From: Actinomycetaceae bacterium
GTDB taxonomy: Bacteria > Actinomycetota > Actinomycetes > Actinomycetales > Actinomycetaceae
Direction of reading: 5' to 3'
DNA: 64,000 bases
Assembly: GCA_028724265.1 (NCBI GenBank)
Contig: JAQYDG010000004.1
Coordinates: forward strand, 620,001 to 684,000
Part shown: positions 55,705 to 64,000 of the stretch, piece by piece
Numbering within the stretch: the first letter of the stretch is position 1
How the letters are laid out: the number at the start of each line of letters is the position of its first letter
Position numbers and translations under genes: made by a program
Notes under the pieces: generated by a model
Told to the model about the DNA's origin: nothing
What the model saw: only the letters and a program-made list of their open reading frames with translations
Databases searched by the model: none

Positions 55705-56031
55705 CTAGTCGGTGCGCGTGTCCGCGTCTGGAGCGCCCGCAGGCTCCTTCGTGATCGTGACGACGTACCTGATGTCTTGGTCAAGCTGAGGTGCGCGCTG
55801 AGCGTCCTGGAAAATTTCGAGGATCGACGCGTCAATCGACTGACCCTGCCAATAGGGAATCTCAGCCAGAATCGTCGAATTCATTGCGACAGCCTGAAGA
55901 ATTTGGTCTGAGTATTCCACACCCTCGAGCGTGCAGGCTGTGCGCACGAGTATTGGGAATTGTTGGGAGAATTGGAGGAGTTGCGCGATTTTTGCGAGCA
56001 GCGACTTAATCTCCACACGAGTGTCAACCAT
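55705..56031 (-). CDS. Small phage protein of unknown function
   Basis: The 108-residue protein has ATG 56031 and a good ribosome site (AAAGGAGCCTCACT). It starts IKSLLAKIAQLLQFSQQFPI and ends in an acidic tail (EPAGAPDADTRTD). No family is recognised. Sited between the tail fibre and lysis genes, it may be a fibre-associated or chaperone protein; this is only positional. Confidence 0.7.
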   Translation of the reverse strand: MVDTRVEIKSLLAKIAQLLQFSQQFPILVRTACTLEGVEYSDQILQAVAMNSTILAEIPYWQGQSIDASILEIFQDAQRAPQLDQDIRYVVTITKEPAGAPDADTRTD

Positions 56032-58759
56032 AGTGAGGCTCCTTTATTTGATGTACGTGACGGTGAGGGTTGGTGCTGGATCGTTCGCAGCATATTCGCC
56101 GGCCTCCCAATACTCGCCTTCCATGCTGAACCCGCGGATCGTGCCGGCCTGGAGCGCCGCGACCTGTTTCGCATCGAGGGCGAGGTTGATTTTGGCCGGG
56201 CAGATAGCGGCGGGAGAGCCACGTGTCGCGTGTGAAGTTCCACGTGGTCGGGATGCTGGAGAGCCCGTGCAGTTTGAAGATCGTGGATCCACCGCTGGTG
56301 TCGGCGTGAATAAATTGATTCTGGATGGTGTGAATGAATTGATTCTGGATGGTGAAATAAGCGCCGCGCACGGTCGCGCCGGCGAGGTCGGAGAGTACGG
56401 AGGCGGGGAAAGTGAAGATGGAGCGGAGAGCGCCTTGCTGAACGTCGTTTCCCACATAGGCAGCATTCGGATCCGTGAGTCGGGCTCCTCGGCCGTCGTA
56501 GACTGCCCAGCCTGAGGCTGGATAGGTGACGGTCTGTTCTTTCCCGCCCGTGTAGAGGCGTTGCGTGTAGGGAAGCGAGGTGAGCTCGTAAGGGCTGTTC
56601 GCCTGATAGGTGGTTTGCCCAAGATCTTCCCCGTTCACATAGGTGCCAGAACTGGAGGAATAGATTCTGATGGTTTTCCCCTTGTCGCAGCGCATCGTGA
56701 CGAACACATCGACATCACCGTTCTGGTCCGCAATACTGCCTCCGTCAACTTCAGTCCATGAGGCGATCTGATCCGTGTCCAATTCGACGAACCAGGCTGA
56801 GGTGTCTCCATAGTAGCCGGAGGCGGGTGCCTTGTTGAACGACGTAAAGAACACGGCTCTGGATATTTTGTCGCTGCCGGAAATACTGTATGAGTCCGGG
56901 TACCGTGCCGCCATTTGCACATTCAGCGAGCCGTCACCCCACGAGGTGACTTGCACGAGATAACGCAGCTGCCGGTGGGCGTTGCGTCCGGCGATGTTGA
57001 TGCGGTGCAGGAAAGCCACGAAGGTCTGCCCGGACGAAATTGTCACGTAGGACGTGTTGTTGGAGATGCGGCCGCGATAGAACATGCCGCGCGGCAGCCG
57101 GTCGAGGATGGTTTGCAGCTCGTCCCCACGATAAGTGAGAGCCTCGTTAGCTGTGACGGAGCGTGATGCGAGGTCGCCGTCCGGTCCCACGCTGAAGGTG
57201 ATCGCGTTGTTTTTTGCGAATTGGATCGAGTTTTCCGTATCCACGCGCATGGAAATAGACGGCTGAGCAGCCGCAATACCGGATGGAATAATATCAATCC
57301 CGCCCGCATCCAACTTGAGGCCGCCTTGCCCTTCGTCTGGGACGACGGCGAGCGTGCGGGCCGTCACCGAGTTGGCTGCCATTTTATCGGCGGTGACGGA
57401 CTGGGCGGCGAGTTTCCCGGCGGTGACCGCCCCGTCCTCGATGAGCACGCTCCCGGTCATGGGGCGGATCGAGGCACGCCTAAACCACTGGTACCCCTCA
57501 TTCGCGGTTCCGTAGTCGTGGTTGCCGTAGAAGAAGATCCGGTATGTTCCTGATGTGGCCATCTCGAACACGCGCTCCCAGTGTTCCCACTGCCCGTCAT
57601 GCCCGGCTGGTGCCCTGTTCGCAATATACGCGACCGTGCCGTCCGCGAACGTGGCGTTAGACCCGTCGGTGTTTTTCACCTGCACATAGTAGACGGTTCC
57701 CGCCGTGTCGGCGGTGGCGTCGATGCTGAACAGGTAGCGGACGCCGGCCTCCAGCCGTATCTGCACGGTGGCCAGCCCATTGCTCCTGCCGCGCAGCCCG
57801 ACAGCCTGCTTGTCAGTGTTCACCGTGAATGCGTCCCAGCCGGGATGCGTGCCGGGAGTGCCCCAGCTTGCAACGCCGGGTATCAGGTTCGCACCACCCA
57901 CGGTGAGGGCTTGAAAATCACCCACGTGGGCGGCGATCCCGTCCGCCCAGAGTTTCCCCACCACCGCCTCGCTCATCGTGGCGGACGAGACGACTTGGAG
58001 CTTGTTCACGTCGAGACTGGCCATGATCTCGTTCGAGATGCTCGTGGGTGTCCACTGGTGGCCGTCCCACGTCCACTGGCCGATAATGCGCTTGTTCTTG
58101 TCGGTCTGCCACCACACGTCACCGGCAGTGTTTCCATGCCCGGACGGTGTGGCGGGGCTCGTGATGATCGTGGTTTTCTCGTCCAGCCGGTCGGAGAGCT
58201 GCGCCACCTGCATGTTAACGGTTGCGAGCGCACTGTATGCCGTCTCGGCGGTTGTTTGCGCGGCGGTGAGGTTGGCTTCGGCCTCGTCGAGGCGCTCGCG
58301 CGCGCCGGCGATGCCCGCCCTCATGTCGAGGAGGGCTTGGTCGTATGTTTTCTTGGCCGCGTCCAGGCTCTCTTGTGCTGTCTGGGCGTCCTGTTGGGCT
58401 TGGGTGATGTTGCCGCGCACCTCGTCCAGGCTTTTTTGCGTGCGGGTGGTGAGGGCAGCAAGTTTCCCGTCCAGGCTCTCTTGCGTGCGGGCGGCCTGCT
58501 CTTGCGCCCGCGCCGCCTCGTCTAGCCGCGCGGTGAGATCGTGCTGCGCCTGCTCGAGATTGGAGCTCACCTTGTCCAGGCGCTCCTTCTCCTGCTTGGA
58601 GAGCACACCCAACTGTTGCGTTTGCTCCAGTGCCTCGTGCGCTGTTTTAGTGGTCTCCGCAAGCTCTGTCCCGGTCGGACGGTTCGCTTCACGTGCTAAA
58701 TCACGGATCGACGCAAGCGCCTTCGGTAAAGCCTCTGAATCACGAATATATTTCTGCAT
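56024..58759 (-). CDS. Phage tail fibre/receptor-binding protein, frameshifted near its C-terminus
   Basis: The long structural protein has a coiled coil of repeated Glu/Gln/Ala heptads (about residues 30-200), a GDVWWQTDKNKRIIGQWTWD segment, a carbohydrate-binding-like beta domain (RYLFSIDATADTAGTVYYVQ), a trimeric-fibre region (GAVTAGKLAAQSVTADKMAA) and a C-terminal receptor domain. Near 56212-56214 the frame breaks: the read frame continues to 56024 as nonsense, while the other frame gives NLALDAKQVAALQAGTIRGF and stops at 56044, exactly before the next ribosome site. One base less in CCC restores it. A 24-bp tandem repeat lies just upstream. The break could be a mutation or a base-calling error. 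Confidence 0.85.
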   Translation of the reverse strand: MQKYIRDSEALPKALASIRDLAREANRPTGTELAETTKTAHEALEQTQQLGVLSKQEKERLDKVSSNLEQAQHDLTARLDEAARAQEQAARTQESLDGKLAALTTRTQKSLDEVRGNITQAQQDAQTAQESLDAAKKTYDQALLDMRAGIAGARERLDEAEANLTAAQTTAETAYSALATVNMQVAQLSDRLDEKTTIITSPATPSGHGNTAGDVWWQTDKNKRIIGQWTWDGHQWTPTSISNEIMASLDVNKLQVVSSATMSEAVVGKLWADGIAAHVGDFQALTVGGANLIPGVASWGTPGTHPGWDAFTVNTDKQAVGLRGRSNGLATVQIRLEAGVRYLFSIDATADTAGTVYYVQVKNTDGSNATFADGTVAYIANRAPAGHDGQWEHWERVFEMATSGTYRIFFYGNHDYGTANEGYQWFRRASIRPMTGSVLIEDGAVTAGKLAAQSVTADKMAANSVTARTLAVVPDEGQGGLKLDAGGIDIIPSGIAAAQPSISMRVDTENSIQFAKNNAITFSVGPDGDLASRSVTANEALTYRGDELQTILDRLPRGMFYRGRISNNTSYVTISSGQTFVAFLHRINIAGRNAHRQLRYLVQVTSWGDGSLNVQMAARYPDSYSISGSDKISRAVFFTSFNKAPASGYYGDTSAWFVELDTDQIASWTEVDGGSIADQNGDVDVFVTMRCDKGKTIRIYSSSSGTYVNGEDLGQTTYQANSPYELTSLPYTQRLYTGGKEQTVTYPASGWAVYDGRGARLTDPNAAYVGNDVQQGALRSIFTFPASVLSDLAGATVRGAYFTIQNQFIHTIQNQFIHADTSGGSTIFKLHGLSSIPTTWNFTRDTWLSRRYLPGQNQPRPRCETGRGAPGRHDPRVQHGRRVLGGRRICCERSSTNPHRHVHQIKEPHYG
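56308..56355. repeat. 24-bp tandem duplication in the tail fibre gene
   Basis: Two adjoining 24-bp units (56308-56331, 56332-56355) differ at two bases and encode FTIQNQFIH/TIQNQFIHA, an 8-residue duplication. It lies about 95 bp from the frame break. Confidence 0.85.
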
Positions 58760-59912
58760 TCACATCCTCCACAAGCTGGATTGTGAGCCAGCCTTCACTC
58801 GACGAGTCCCGCGACACGGAAAGCACCCTCTTCTGATAAGTACCGTCAGGCATCAGGTCGGAACCGTACGCGTCGAACACCACTACATCCCCATGCCGCA
58901 GGCGCGGGTAACGCCCAGCACGCACGATCGCCTCCCAGCTGACCGTGAACCCGCCCGACGCGACGGCCGCTGAAGCGTACCTGTCGAGTGTTGCCTGGAG
59001 TGAGACGGACGAGTGGGAGGCGTCCCAGACTTCCGTGTAGGGGTATCCCCTGTCTGTCCATGCGGTGGAGGCGGCGTGTGCAACCAGTACGGTGTCGTCT
59101 GTTTTTCCTCCCGCGAACACTGCGGCACTCACCAACGTTTCCCCGCCTGTTTTCTGTGTGGTGATGGCCGTAGTGTCGTACGCGCCACCCAATGGGAGGA
59201 CGGCGTCACTGTGTGGGATGAGCAGAGGGCGGGCGGCTGTTCCCGCCTGGAGTGTCCAGCCGGCAGTGTTGGTTGTCTGGTTGAATGTGGGGGTGAGGTC
59301 GTATTCGATGCCGTGGGAGTCGGAGAGGCTGTCAATGGCTTCTTTCACGCTTCGCCCGTCTAACGCTGAGAACGTGGCCTGGGAGGTGCCTTTCAGCGCG
59401 GTGTCCGGGTAGGCGAGGGGGAGGCCTGCGCCTGGCCATTTCAACGATTCGGCGACCACAGCCCCCATGATCGCGGACGGGTCAAGATTCTTATACGCCA
59501 GGTCGTAGGGGGTTGTGACAATATCCTTGCCGTCCTTGTCTTTCTTCTTTGTGACGGGGAGAGGCCATCCCGGGTATTTCCTCACGTGCCGGTACTCGAA
59601 GATTTTCTCAATCCCGGTAGCGTCCACCGTGAACTTTTCAAGCCCATCATCGTCTTGGGCGAGAGTCCAGCCGGTAATCACGCCCGCCGCCGGGCAATAC
59701 GCCGGCTCTAGATCGTCGTCGAGGAGGAAGATCGAGTATTTGAGTGGCGTGAACAGGCTCGTGTAGTCAACGCTTCGCGCGTGCCGCGTGTAGGCGGGAA
59801 CCGTGAGGCTAATCCGGTCAGACGCCAACAAGCCAGTATCGTACTTCCAGGAGGAGACGGGGACTTCTTCGACCAGTCGGCCTGTCGTGGTCTGGCAGAT
59901 GAGCACACGCAC
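58740..59912 (-). CDS. Siphovirus Gp37-like tail protein
   Basis: The protein of about 390 residues starts VRVLICQTTTGRLVEEVPVS and has SSWKYDTGLLASDRISLTVP, PLKYSIFLLDDDLEPAYC, ALDGRSVKEAIDSLSDSHGI and LRHGDVVVFDAYG, resembling the siphovirus Gp37-like (ReqiPepy6) tail family. The open frame continues far upstream, but that part reads antisense to a tail gene. GTG 59912 or 59915 with AAAGGGG is the plausible start. It overlaps the fibre gene by 20 bp. It is probably a tail-tip baseplate component. Confidence 0.8.
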   Translation of the reverse strand: MRVLICQTTTGRLVEEVPVSSWKYDTGLLASDRISLTVPAYTRHARSVDYTSLFTPLKYSIFLLDDDLEPAYCPAAGVITGWTLAQDDDGLEKFTVDATGIEKIFEYRHVRKYPGWPLPVTKKKDKDGKDIVTTPYDLAYKNLDPSAIMGAVVAESLKWPGAGLPLAYPDTALKGTSQATFSALDGRSVKEAIDSLSDSHGIEYDLTPTFNQTTNTAGWTLQAGTAARPLLIPHSDAVLPLGGAYDTTAITTQKTGGETLVSAAVFAGGKTDDTVLVAHAASTAWTDRGYPYTEVWDASHSSVSLQATLDRYASAAVASGGFTVSWEAIVRAGRYPRLRHGDVVVFDAYGSDLMPDGTYQKRVLSVSRDSSSEGWLTIQLVEDVNAEIYS

Positions 59913-59937
59913 CACACACCACCCCTTTCGCTCGTGT

Positions 59938-60903
59938 TTATCGTGCTTGGATGACCTTCCATGTGAATGTGACGGTGGGGAGTGTGGGGTTCGCGTCCTG
60001 CTCGAAACCCACAGCGATCCGTGTTGTCCCGTTTCCGCGCTGGTCGATATGCCGTAAATAGGTTTTGCAGTAGCCGCTGCCCACGTCCTCCGAGCAGATC
60101 TGGATGGATTCTGTTGTGGAGATCGTGGTGGGGAGCGTGAACACGGCGTTTGCCATGTAGTGGCGTGCCGTACTGTTCGAGTACATCCATTTCGGGATTT
60201 TGTAGGAGATACGTCCCGAGTCCTGCCGCCACGAGCCCGGGTTGAGGCACGAGTAGAACTGGTCGAGCGCCATATTATAAGCACGCGTGCCCTGCCACGG
60301 TTTGAAACTATCCATATCCTGCTTGTCGTGGAACACGACGACGCTACCGACGAGCGCCGTATAGGCCGCCACATGCGAGATCGAGCAGTCATTAATCGAC
60401 TTCGCGCTAGATGGCACGTTGACGATCGCGAGCGGCGCGAGATTCGCTGCTAGACCTGTTGCGCGGGCGGGCGTGCCGGGGACAACCACAATACCCGTGG
60501 CGAGCCGGTCAACCACCGGCAGGCTAGAGGCGGGCGGCTGGTCGGGATCGTCGGGGCTTCCGGAGCCTTCCTCCACCGAGGAGAGGCTCACGGGCGGGAT
60601 CGCGTCCAAGTCATAGCACACCGTGTCCGTGCGCGTCCCCGAGGCGGGCGGTGTGCCGATCGTGGCGGTCGTGGCCTGGTCGAGGCCGCCCAACACGGGG
60701 TAGCCCTGCCTGGTGGACACGTAGGCGAACTGGCACACACGCACCTGCCAGCCGGAGGCTTTCAACACGATATTCTGCCGGCCGATCACGCCCGGGCGAA
60801 TATTCCCTTTCATGTCGTGCACGACAAGTCCTCCCAGGCTCAAACCCACCTCGCGGGCGGTGAACGCATAGTCGGGGCGCGGGAAACCGTAGAGTGCGGG
60901 CAT
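59938..60903 (-). CDS. Phage minor tail protein
   Basis: The 321-residue protein begins MPALYGFPRPDYAFTAREVG and contains ASGWQVRVCQFAYVSTRQGY, a Pro/Ser/Asp linker (SVEEGSGSPDDPDQPPASSL) and DCSISHVAAYTALVGSVVVF. It has no recognised domain. ATG 60903 overlaps the stop of the distal tail gene (TAATG). Position suggests a tail-tip protein. Confidence 0.75.
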   Translation of the reverse strand: MPALYGFPRPDYAFTAREVGLSLGGLVVHDMKGNIRPGVIGRQNIVLKASGWQVRVCQFAYVSTRQGYPVLGGLDQATTATIGTPPASGTRTDTVCYDLDAIPPVSLSSVEEGSGSPDDPDQPPASSLPVVDRLATGIVVVPGTPARATGLAANLAPLAIVNVPSSAKSINDCSISHVAAYTALVGSVVVFHDKQDMDSFKPWQGTRAYNMALDQFYSCLNPGSWRQDSGRISYKIPKWMYSNSTARHYMANAVFTLPTTISTTESIQICSEDVGSGYCKTYLRHIDQRGNGTTRIAVGFEQDANPTLPTVTFTWKVIQAR

Positions 60904-61760
60904 TAGGAGACTCCATTCCTCCACTGGATGGTGGCTTGTATTGTTTTTTGGGCTCTGACGGGGATGAATGCGATCATGTGGGACTCTCCGGGTGGGATGA
61001 TCCACCAGTCGCGGCGCGTCAACTGTGCGGTGGCGTCCACCCCGTCGAGGGTCGCCAGGCGTTCTGCGCAGTCGATGTGGAGTGTTTGCGCAGCGTCGAG
61101 GTGTCCGAACGAGAGTGTGCGGTCAGCGCTCGTGTCCCACACGATGATTTCGCCCGCAGCCCCGCCTTGCACGGTGATCGTGGGATAGGCGGGGACGGTT
61201 CCCGTGTTCGTGATGGTCGCACGGTCACTCTCACCTTCCACGAATGCCCACGGGAATGCTTGCGGGAGGACGAGGCCTTCTTCTTTCACGTGCAGCCGCA
61301 GGAGTGCATGGCTTGGCTCGTCCTCGTAGCGGGTCGGGTCTGGCGCGGTGGCGTCGATCGTCACTTCGAGCGCACCATACGTGTAGGACTGGTCGACGAT
61401 TTTCACCTGCTCGACTTCCACGATGCGACGCCACACGCCCTGGGCGTCACTGACCCTCATCGGGACGGGACGCGACGCAAGGATGGAAGTGAGGCGGGTA
61501 CGCCACACGTCGAGCGTGGGATGGTCACGCGGGGCGACGATCAGGCCTTTCACGCTGATCGCGGCCGACTGCCGGTAGAACGCGGTGCGCGCGAACGTGC
61601 CGTTACCGTGCGGGATCGCATCCTCACTCCCACGCAGGTCTGGAAGGTCATACCAGCCTTCCAGGCTTTGCAGCACGAGGGGCTGTTCTCCGCGTAGGGT
61701 CGCCTCGAAGCGGAGGCCTCCCACCTCCACCCAATACAGGCCGGGATCGTGCATGCTCAT
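60903..61760 (-). CDS. Phage distal tail protein (Dit-like)
   Basis: The 285-residue protein follows the tape measure gene (ATGA overlap), the standard place for a distal tail protein. RFEATLRGEQPLVLQSLEGW, GNGTFARTAFYRQSAAISVK and the later beta-rich half (TNTGTVPAYPTITVQGGAAG) fit the siphovirus tail component family. It would join the tail tube to the tip. Confidence 0.8.
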   Translation of the reverse strand: MSMHDPGLYWVEVGGLRFEATLRGEQPLVLQSLEGWYDLPDLRGSEDAIPHGNGTFARTAFYRQSAAISVKGLIVAPRDHPTLDVWRTRLTSILASRPVPMRVSDAQGVWRRIVEVEQVKIVDQSYTYGALEVTIDATAPDPTRYEDEPSHALLRLHVKEEGLVLPQAFPWAFVEGESDRATITNTGTVPAYPTITVQGGAAGEIIVWDTSADRTLSFGHLDAAQTLHIDCAERLATLDGVDATAQLTRRDWWIIPPGESHMIAFIPVRAQKTIQATIQWRNGVS

Positions 61761-64000
61761 AGGGTGGCCTCCAATTCTCGCCGCAACTGGCGGAACACGA
61801 GACGCGGATCACGCTCAACCATGCTGATCGTGTTATTCTGCGTCACCCCGCCCGCCACCTGCGGGTATGGCGTTGTGGCGGGCAGGCGGCGAACACCCCG
61901 CGCAGCAGTCACCCCGTAGGGCGTGTGCGCGCCGGCAAGCGAGTTGGTGAAGTCACCCAGAGAGACGCGAATCCTCCCATACTGGGACTCCAAGCCTTTC
62001 TGGAAGCCTTGCATGACCATCTCGCCGGCAGGCCGGAGGATCACACGGTCAACAGGCGCAGGACCTTTCCACGACGTCAACTTCTTCGTGAGGTTGCCCA
62101 GCGTGTCTTTCACTTTCCCGAACGCGCCCTTAATCCCGTTGATGAACCCGTCGATCACGCTCTTCCCCGCATTCTTGAGGAGACCACCGAGGTCGCCGAT
62201 CGCGCCCAAGATCTTGCCGGGCAGTCCTCTCACGAGGCTCACCACGTTGCCGATCCCGCTGCTCACCGCGCTCTTAATACCGTTCCACGCGCCAGACACG
62301 AGGCCTTTCAGGCCATTCCATGCGGAATTCCAGAGGCTCTTAATCGTGTTGAGCACGCTGGAGATGACGCCTTTCACGCCGTTAATCGCGCCGGACACCA
62401 CGGACTTAATACCGGTCCAGATGCCTGAGACCACGTTCTTGATGGCTGACCATGCCGCATTCCACACGCCTTTAATCACGGCGAGCGCCGCCGAGAAAAT
62501 ACCTTTGACGACGCCGAATGCCGCGCCGATCACGCCGGTAATCGTGCCCCACACGGCGGAAATAATCCCGCCAATATCACCCCACACGGCAGCCCAGTTC
62601 CCGTGGATCACGTCCAACACGGTCTGAATGACGGACTGCACGAGCTGGATGGCGGGCTGGATCACCCCAATAATCGAGGAGAGCACGCCCGAAATGATCG
62701 TGACCAGGGATTGGATGACGGGGATCAGCTGGCCGACAAGCCATACGACAATCGGCATCAGAAAGGTCATGATTTGCCCGAGGATGGGAACAAGCGGCAT
62801 GATCGCCGGCAACAACTGCATAATCAACGGCAGTATGGCTTGGATCACCTGCTGGAGGACGGGGAGGACGGCTGTCACGATCTGCGTCAACGGCGGCACA
62901 AGCTGCGCGATCACCGTGCCGATCGCGGGGATAATCTCCTGGGCGGCACCCCCGATCAGCGTCACGACCTGCCCAATCAGCGGGGCAAGGCTCGTGATTA
63001 CACTCGTGAACGTGCCGGCAAGCAGCGTGACCAGAGGGGCGATCGCCGTGCCCACCTGCCCGATCGCCACGCCCAAAACAGTAAACACCTGGCTGAACAG
63101 GGGTGCGAGGGCTTGCACCGCGCTCCCGATCTGCGTGAACGCCCCACCCAACGCTGCCTGTAATTGGGGGGATTGGGCGATCATTGAGCCCATCAGGCCG
63201 ATCATCGCGCCCACAGGTCCGGTGAGCCCCGTGAATGCGCCGCCCACGAGAGGTATTTTCGCGGCAAGACCCGCCGCGCCTGCTGCAGCAACACCCAGCA
63301 CGGGCGCGAGACCCGCCAGCATTCCCCCCATGTTCGCAAGACCGGAAGGCATGCTCAACCCGCTCATTTTCTCGCCCAGGCTCTGCATGAGCGGGATGAG
63401 TTTCCCGACTGCCGTCCCCAGCGTGGTGCCGAACGCGTCAGCCAGCGGCTTGAGTGCGCCCGTCAGGCCATCCACAAGGGGGATCGCCGCGTTCGCCACA
63501 TCACGCATCGAATTCAGCAGGGGGCTCGCGAACCCCTCACCCAGACGGGACAGGGCGGCACGCACGTTCGACATGGCACCCTGGAAAGTCGTGCCCGCGC
63601 TCAATGCTGCCCCGCCCAGGCCGGCCTCCATCGCCTTCTGGAACGTGGCGAAATCAATCTGCCCTGACGAGACCATGTCAGAGACTTCAGCGGACGTTTT
63701 CCCTAGCTGCTTCCCCAACATTTGCAGGACGGGAACGCCTGAAGACGTCAACTGGAGCATGTCTTGCCCCGTGAGTTTGCCTTGCGCGGCGATCGACCCG
63801 AAAATCGTGCCGACATCCATCATGGAGCGCCCGGAAATTTGGGCAACATCCGCTACCGATTTTAAAGCGCCCGTCAGATCCGTGCCGGCCTGAATACCGG
63901 ACGCGGACAAGGAGGCGGCGACCGTGGCCGCATCCCCCAAGCTGAACGCGGTGCCTTTCACGGCGGCAGTCGCGTTATCCATGATGCCCGCGACCTTGCT
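61757..64000 (-). CDS. Phage tape measure protein, partial (5' end outside window)
   Basis: The frame is open through the right edge (748 codons seen, N-terminus missing). It shows a tape-measure domain (FSLGDAATVAASLSASGIQA, GRSMMDVGTIFGSIAAQGKL, GMLLQL-like SSGVPVLQMLGKQLGKTSAE), long hydrophobic Gly/Ala/Ile/Val segments that cross the membrane during DNA entry, and repeats of the type WNAAWSAIKNVVSGIWTGIK near the C-terminus. The length of this protein sets tail length. Confidence 0.95.
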   Translation of the reverse strand, partial: SKVAGIMDNATAAVKGTAFSLGDAATVAASLSASGIQAGTDLTGALKSVADVAQISGRSMMDVGTIFGSIAAQGKLTGQDMLQLTSSGVPVLQMLGKQLGKTSAEVSDMVSSGQIDFATFQKAMEAGLGGAALSAGTTFQGAMSNVRAALSRLGEGFASPLLNSMRDVANAAIPLVDGLTGALKPLADAFGTTLGTAVGKLIPLMQSLGEKMSGLSMPSGLANMGGMLAGLAPVLGVAAAGAAGLAAKIPLVGGAFTGLTGPVGAMIGLMGSMIAQSPQLQAALGGAFTQIGSAVQALAPLFSQVFTVLGVAIGQVGTAIAPLVTLLAGTFTSVITSLAPLIGQVVTLIGGAAQEIIPAIGTVIAQLVPPLTQIVTAVLPVLQQVIQAILPLIMQLLPAIMPLVPILGQIMTFLMPIVVWLVGQLIPVIQSLVTIISGVLSSIIGVIQPAIQLVQSVIQTVLDVIHGNWAAVWGDIGGIISAVWGTITGVIGAAFGVVKGIFSAALAVIKGVWNAAWSAIKNVVSGIWTGIKSVVSGAINGVKGVISSVLNTIKSLWNSAWNGLKGLVSGAWNGIKSAVSSGIGNVVSLVRGLPGKILGAIGDLGGLLKNAGKSVIDGFINGIKGAFGKVKDTLGNLTKKLTSWKGPAPVDRVILRPAGEMVMQGFQKGLESQYGRIRVSLGDFTNSLAGAHTPYGVTAARGVRRLPATTPYPQVAGGVTQNNTISMVERDPRLVFRQLRRELEATL

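Larger units (their letters stand above)
52390..64000. mobile_element. Siphovirus-like prophage, left part (continues beyond the window)
   Basis: A phage integrase follows the 3' end of tRNA-Ser, then a terminator and leftward late genes: DUF2746-like protein, holin, GH25 endolysin, tail fibre, Gp37-like tail protein, minor tail protein, distal tail protein and tape measure protein. Gene order from tape measure to lysis is standard for siphoviruses of Gram-positive hosts. No repressor, capsid, terminase or second attachment site is in the window; these should lie to the right. Confidence 0.9.

Noticed and set aside
59913-60392. Upstream extension of the Gp37-like gene
   Set aside because: The extension has Arg/Ser-rich nonsense sequence overlapping the minor tail gene in another frame; the real start has AAAGGGG near 59922-59928.
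62603-63893. Long plus-strand frames opposite the tape measure gene
   Set aside because: Mirror image of the repetitive hydrophobic codons of the tape measure protein; late genes here are all leftward.
1-64000. CRISPR arrays and insertion sequences
   Set aside because: No regularly spaced repeat-spacer units and no transposase motifs were found on either strand.

Overview
The window looks like a chromosome segment of a host-associated Gram-positive actinobacterium of moderately high GC. The HspR/HAIR-controlled dnaK-grpE-dnaJ-hspR operon, PPK1, the Zn-less DnaJ and the ROK/LacI-regulated sugar genes fit Actinomycetaceae or Bifidobacteriaceae. I cannot name the genus from sequence alone.

Layout. 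1-7283: end of an AlbA_2-type gene, tRNA-Ser(GCU), a YbaK-type deacylase, GluQ-RS, a PepC-type aminopeptidase, a PadR regulator with a very long Cys/His-rich repeat N-terminus and two matching 20-bp operators, and the 23S rRNA methyltransferase RlmC. 7284-14567: a minus-strand defence operon of a small HTH-like leader protein, type III mod (frame broken by a G9 tract, so probably phase variable and OFF here), type III res, and a decayed Gabija-like pair (OLD ATPase-TOPRIM with two frameshifts, UvrD-like helicase with a large internal deletion). 14932-24174: threonine aldolase, two complete polar amino-acid ABC transporters (the second behind a TrpR-like gene) and an MFS carrier. 24270-26963: polyphosphate kinase with a long disordered tail.

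27078-44553 is a catabolic island for host-type glycan sugars. A sulfatase module (anaerobic sulfatase maturase, ROK regulator, cytoplasmic Cys-type sulfatase, sugar porter) adjoins a full non-phosphorylative L-fucose route: FucP uptake, FucU mutarotase, SDR dehydrogenase, lactonase, L-fuconate dehydratase and a DHDPS-family aldolase. The lactaldehyde product is apparently oxidised by an AldA-like dehydrogenase and then LutABC, so one fucose could give two pyruvates. A perfect LacI-type palindrome, a second inverted-repeat region and a LacI regulator are nearby.

45823-52304: ROK glucokinase and the heat-shock operon with a HAIR site. 52305-64000: tRNA-Ser(GGA), carrying the integration site of a siphovirus-like prophage. 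The integrase lies next to the tRNA, followed by convergent late genes (lysis cassette, tail fibre, Gp37-like, minor tail, distal tail, tape measure) that run off the right edge.

Most promising leads: the phase-variable type III methyltransferase with an AT-rich, possibly swapped target-recognition region inside a decaying defence island; the metal-binding-repeat PadR; and the sulfated-sugar/fucose oxidation island. Caution: several disrupted genes differ from an intact frame by one extra base in a short run, so base-calling errors must be excluded.
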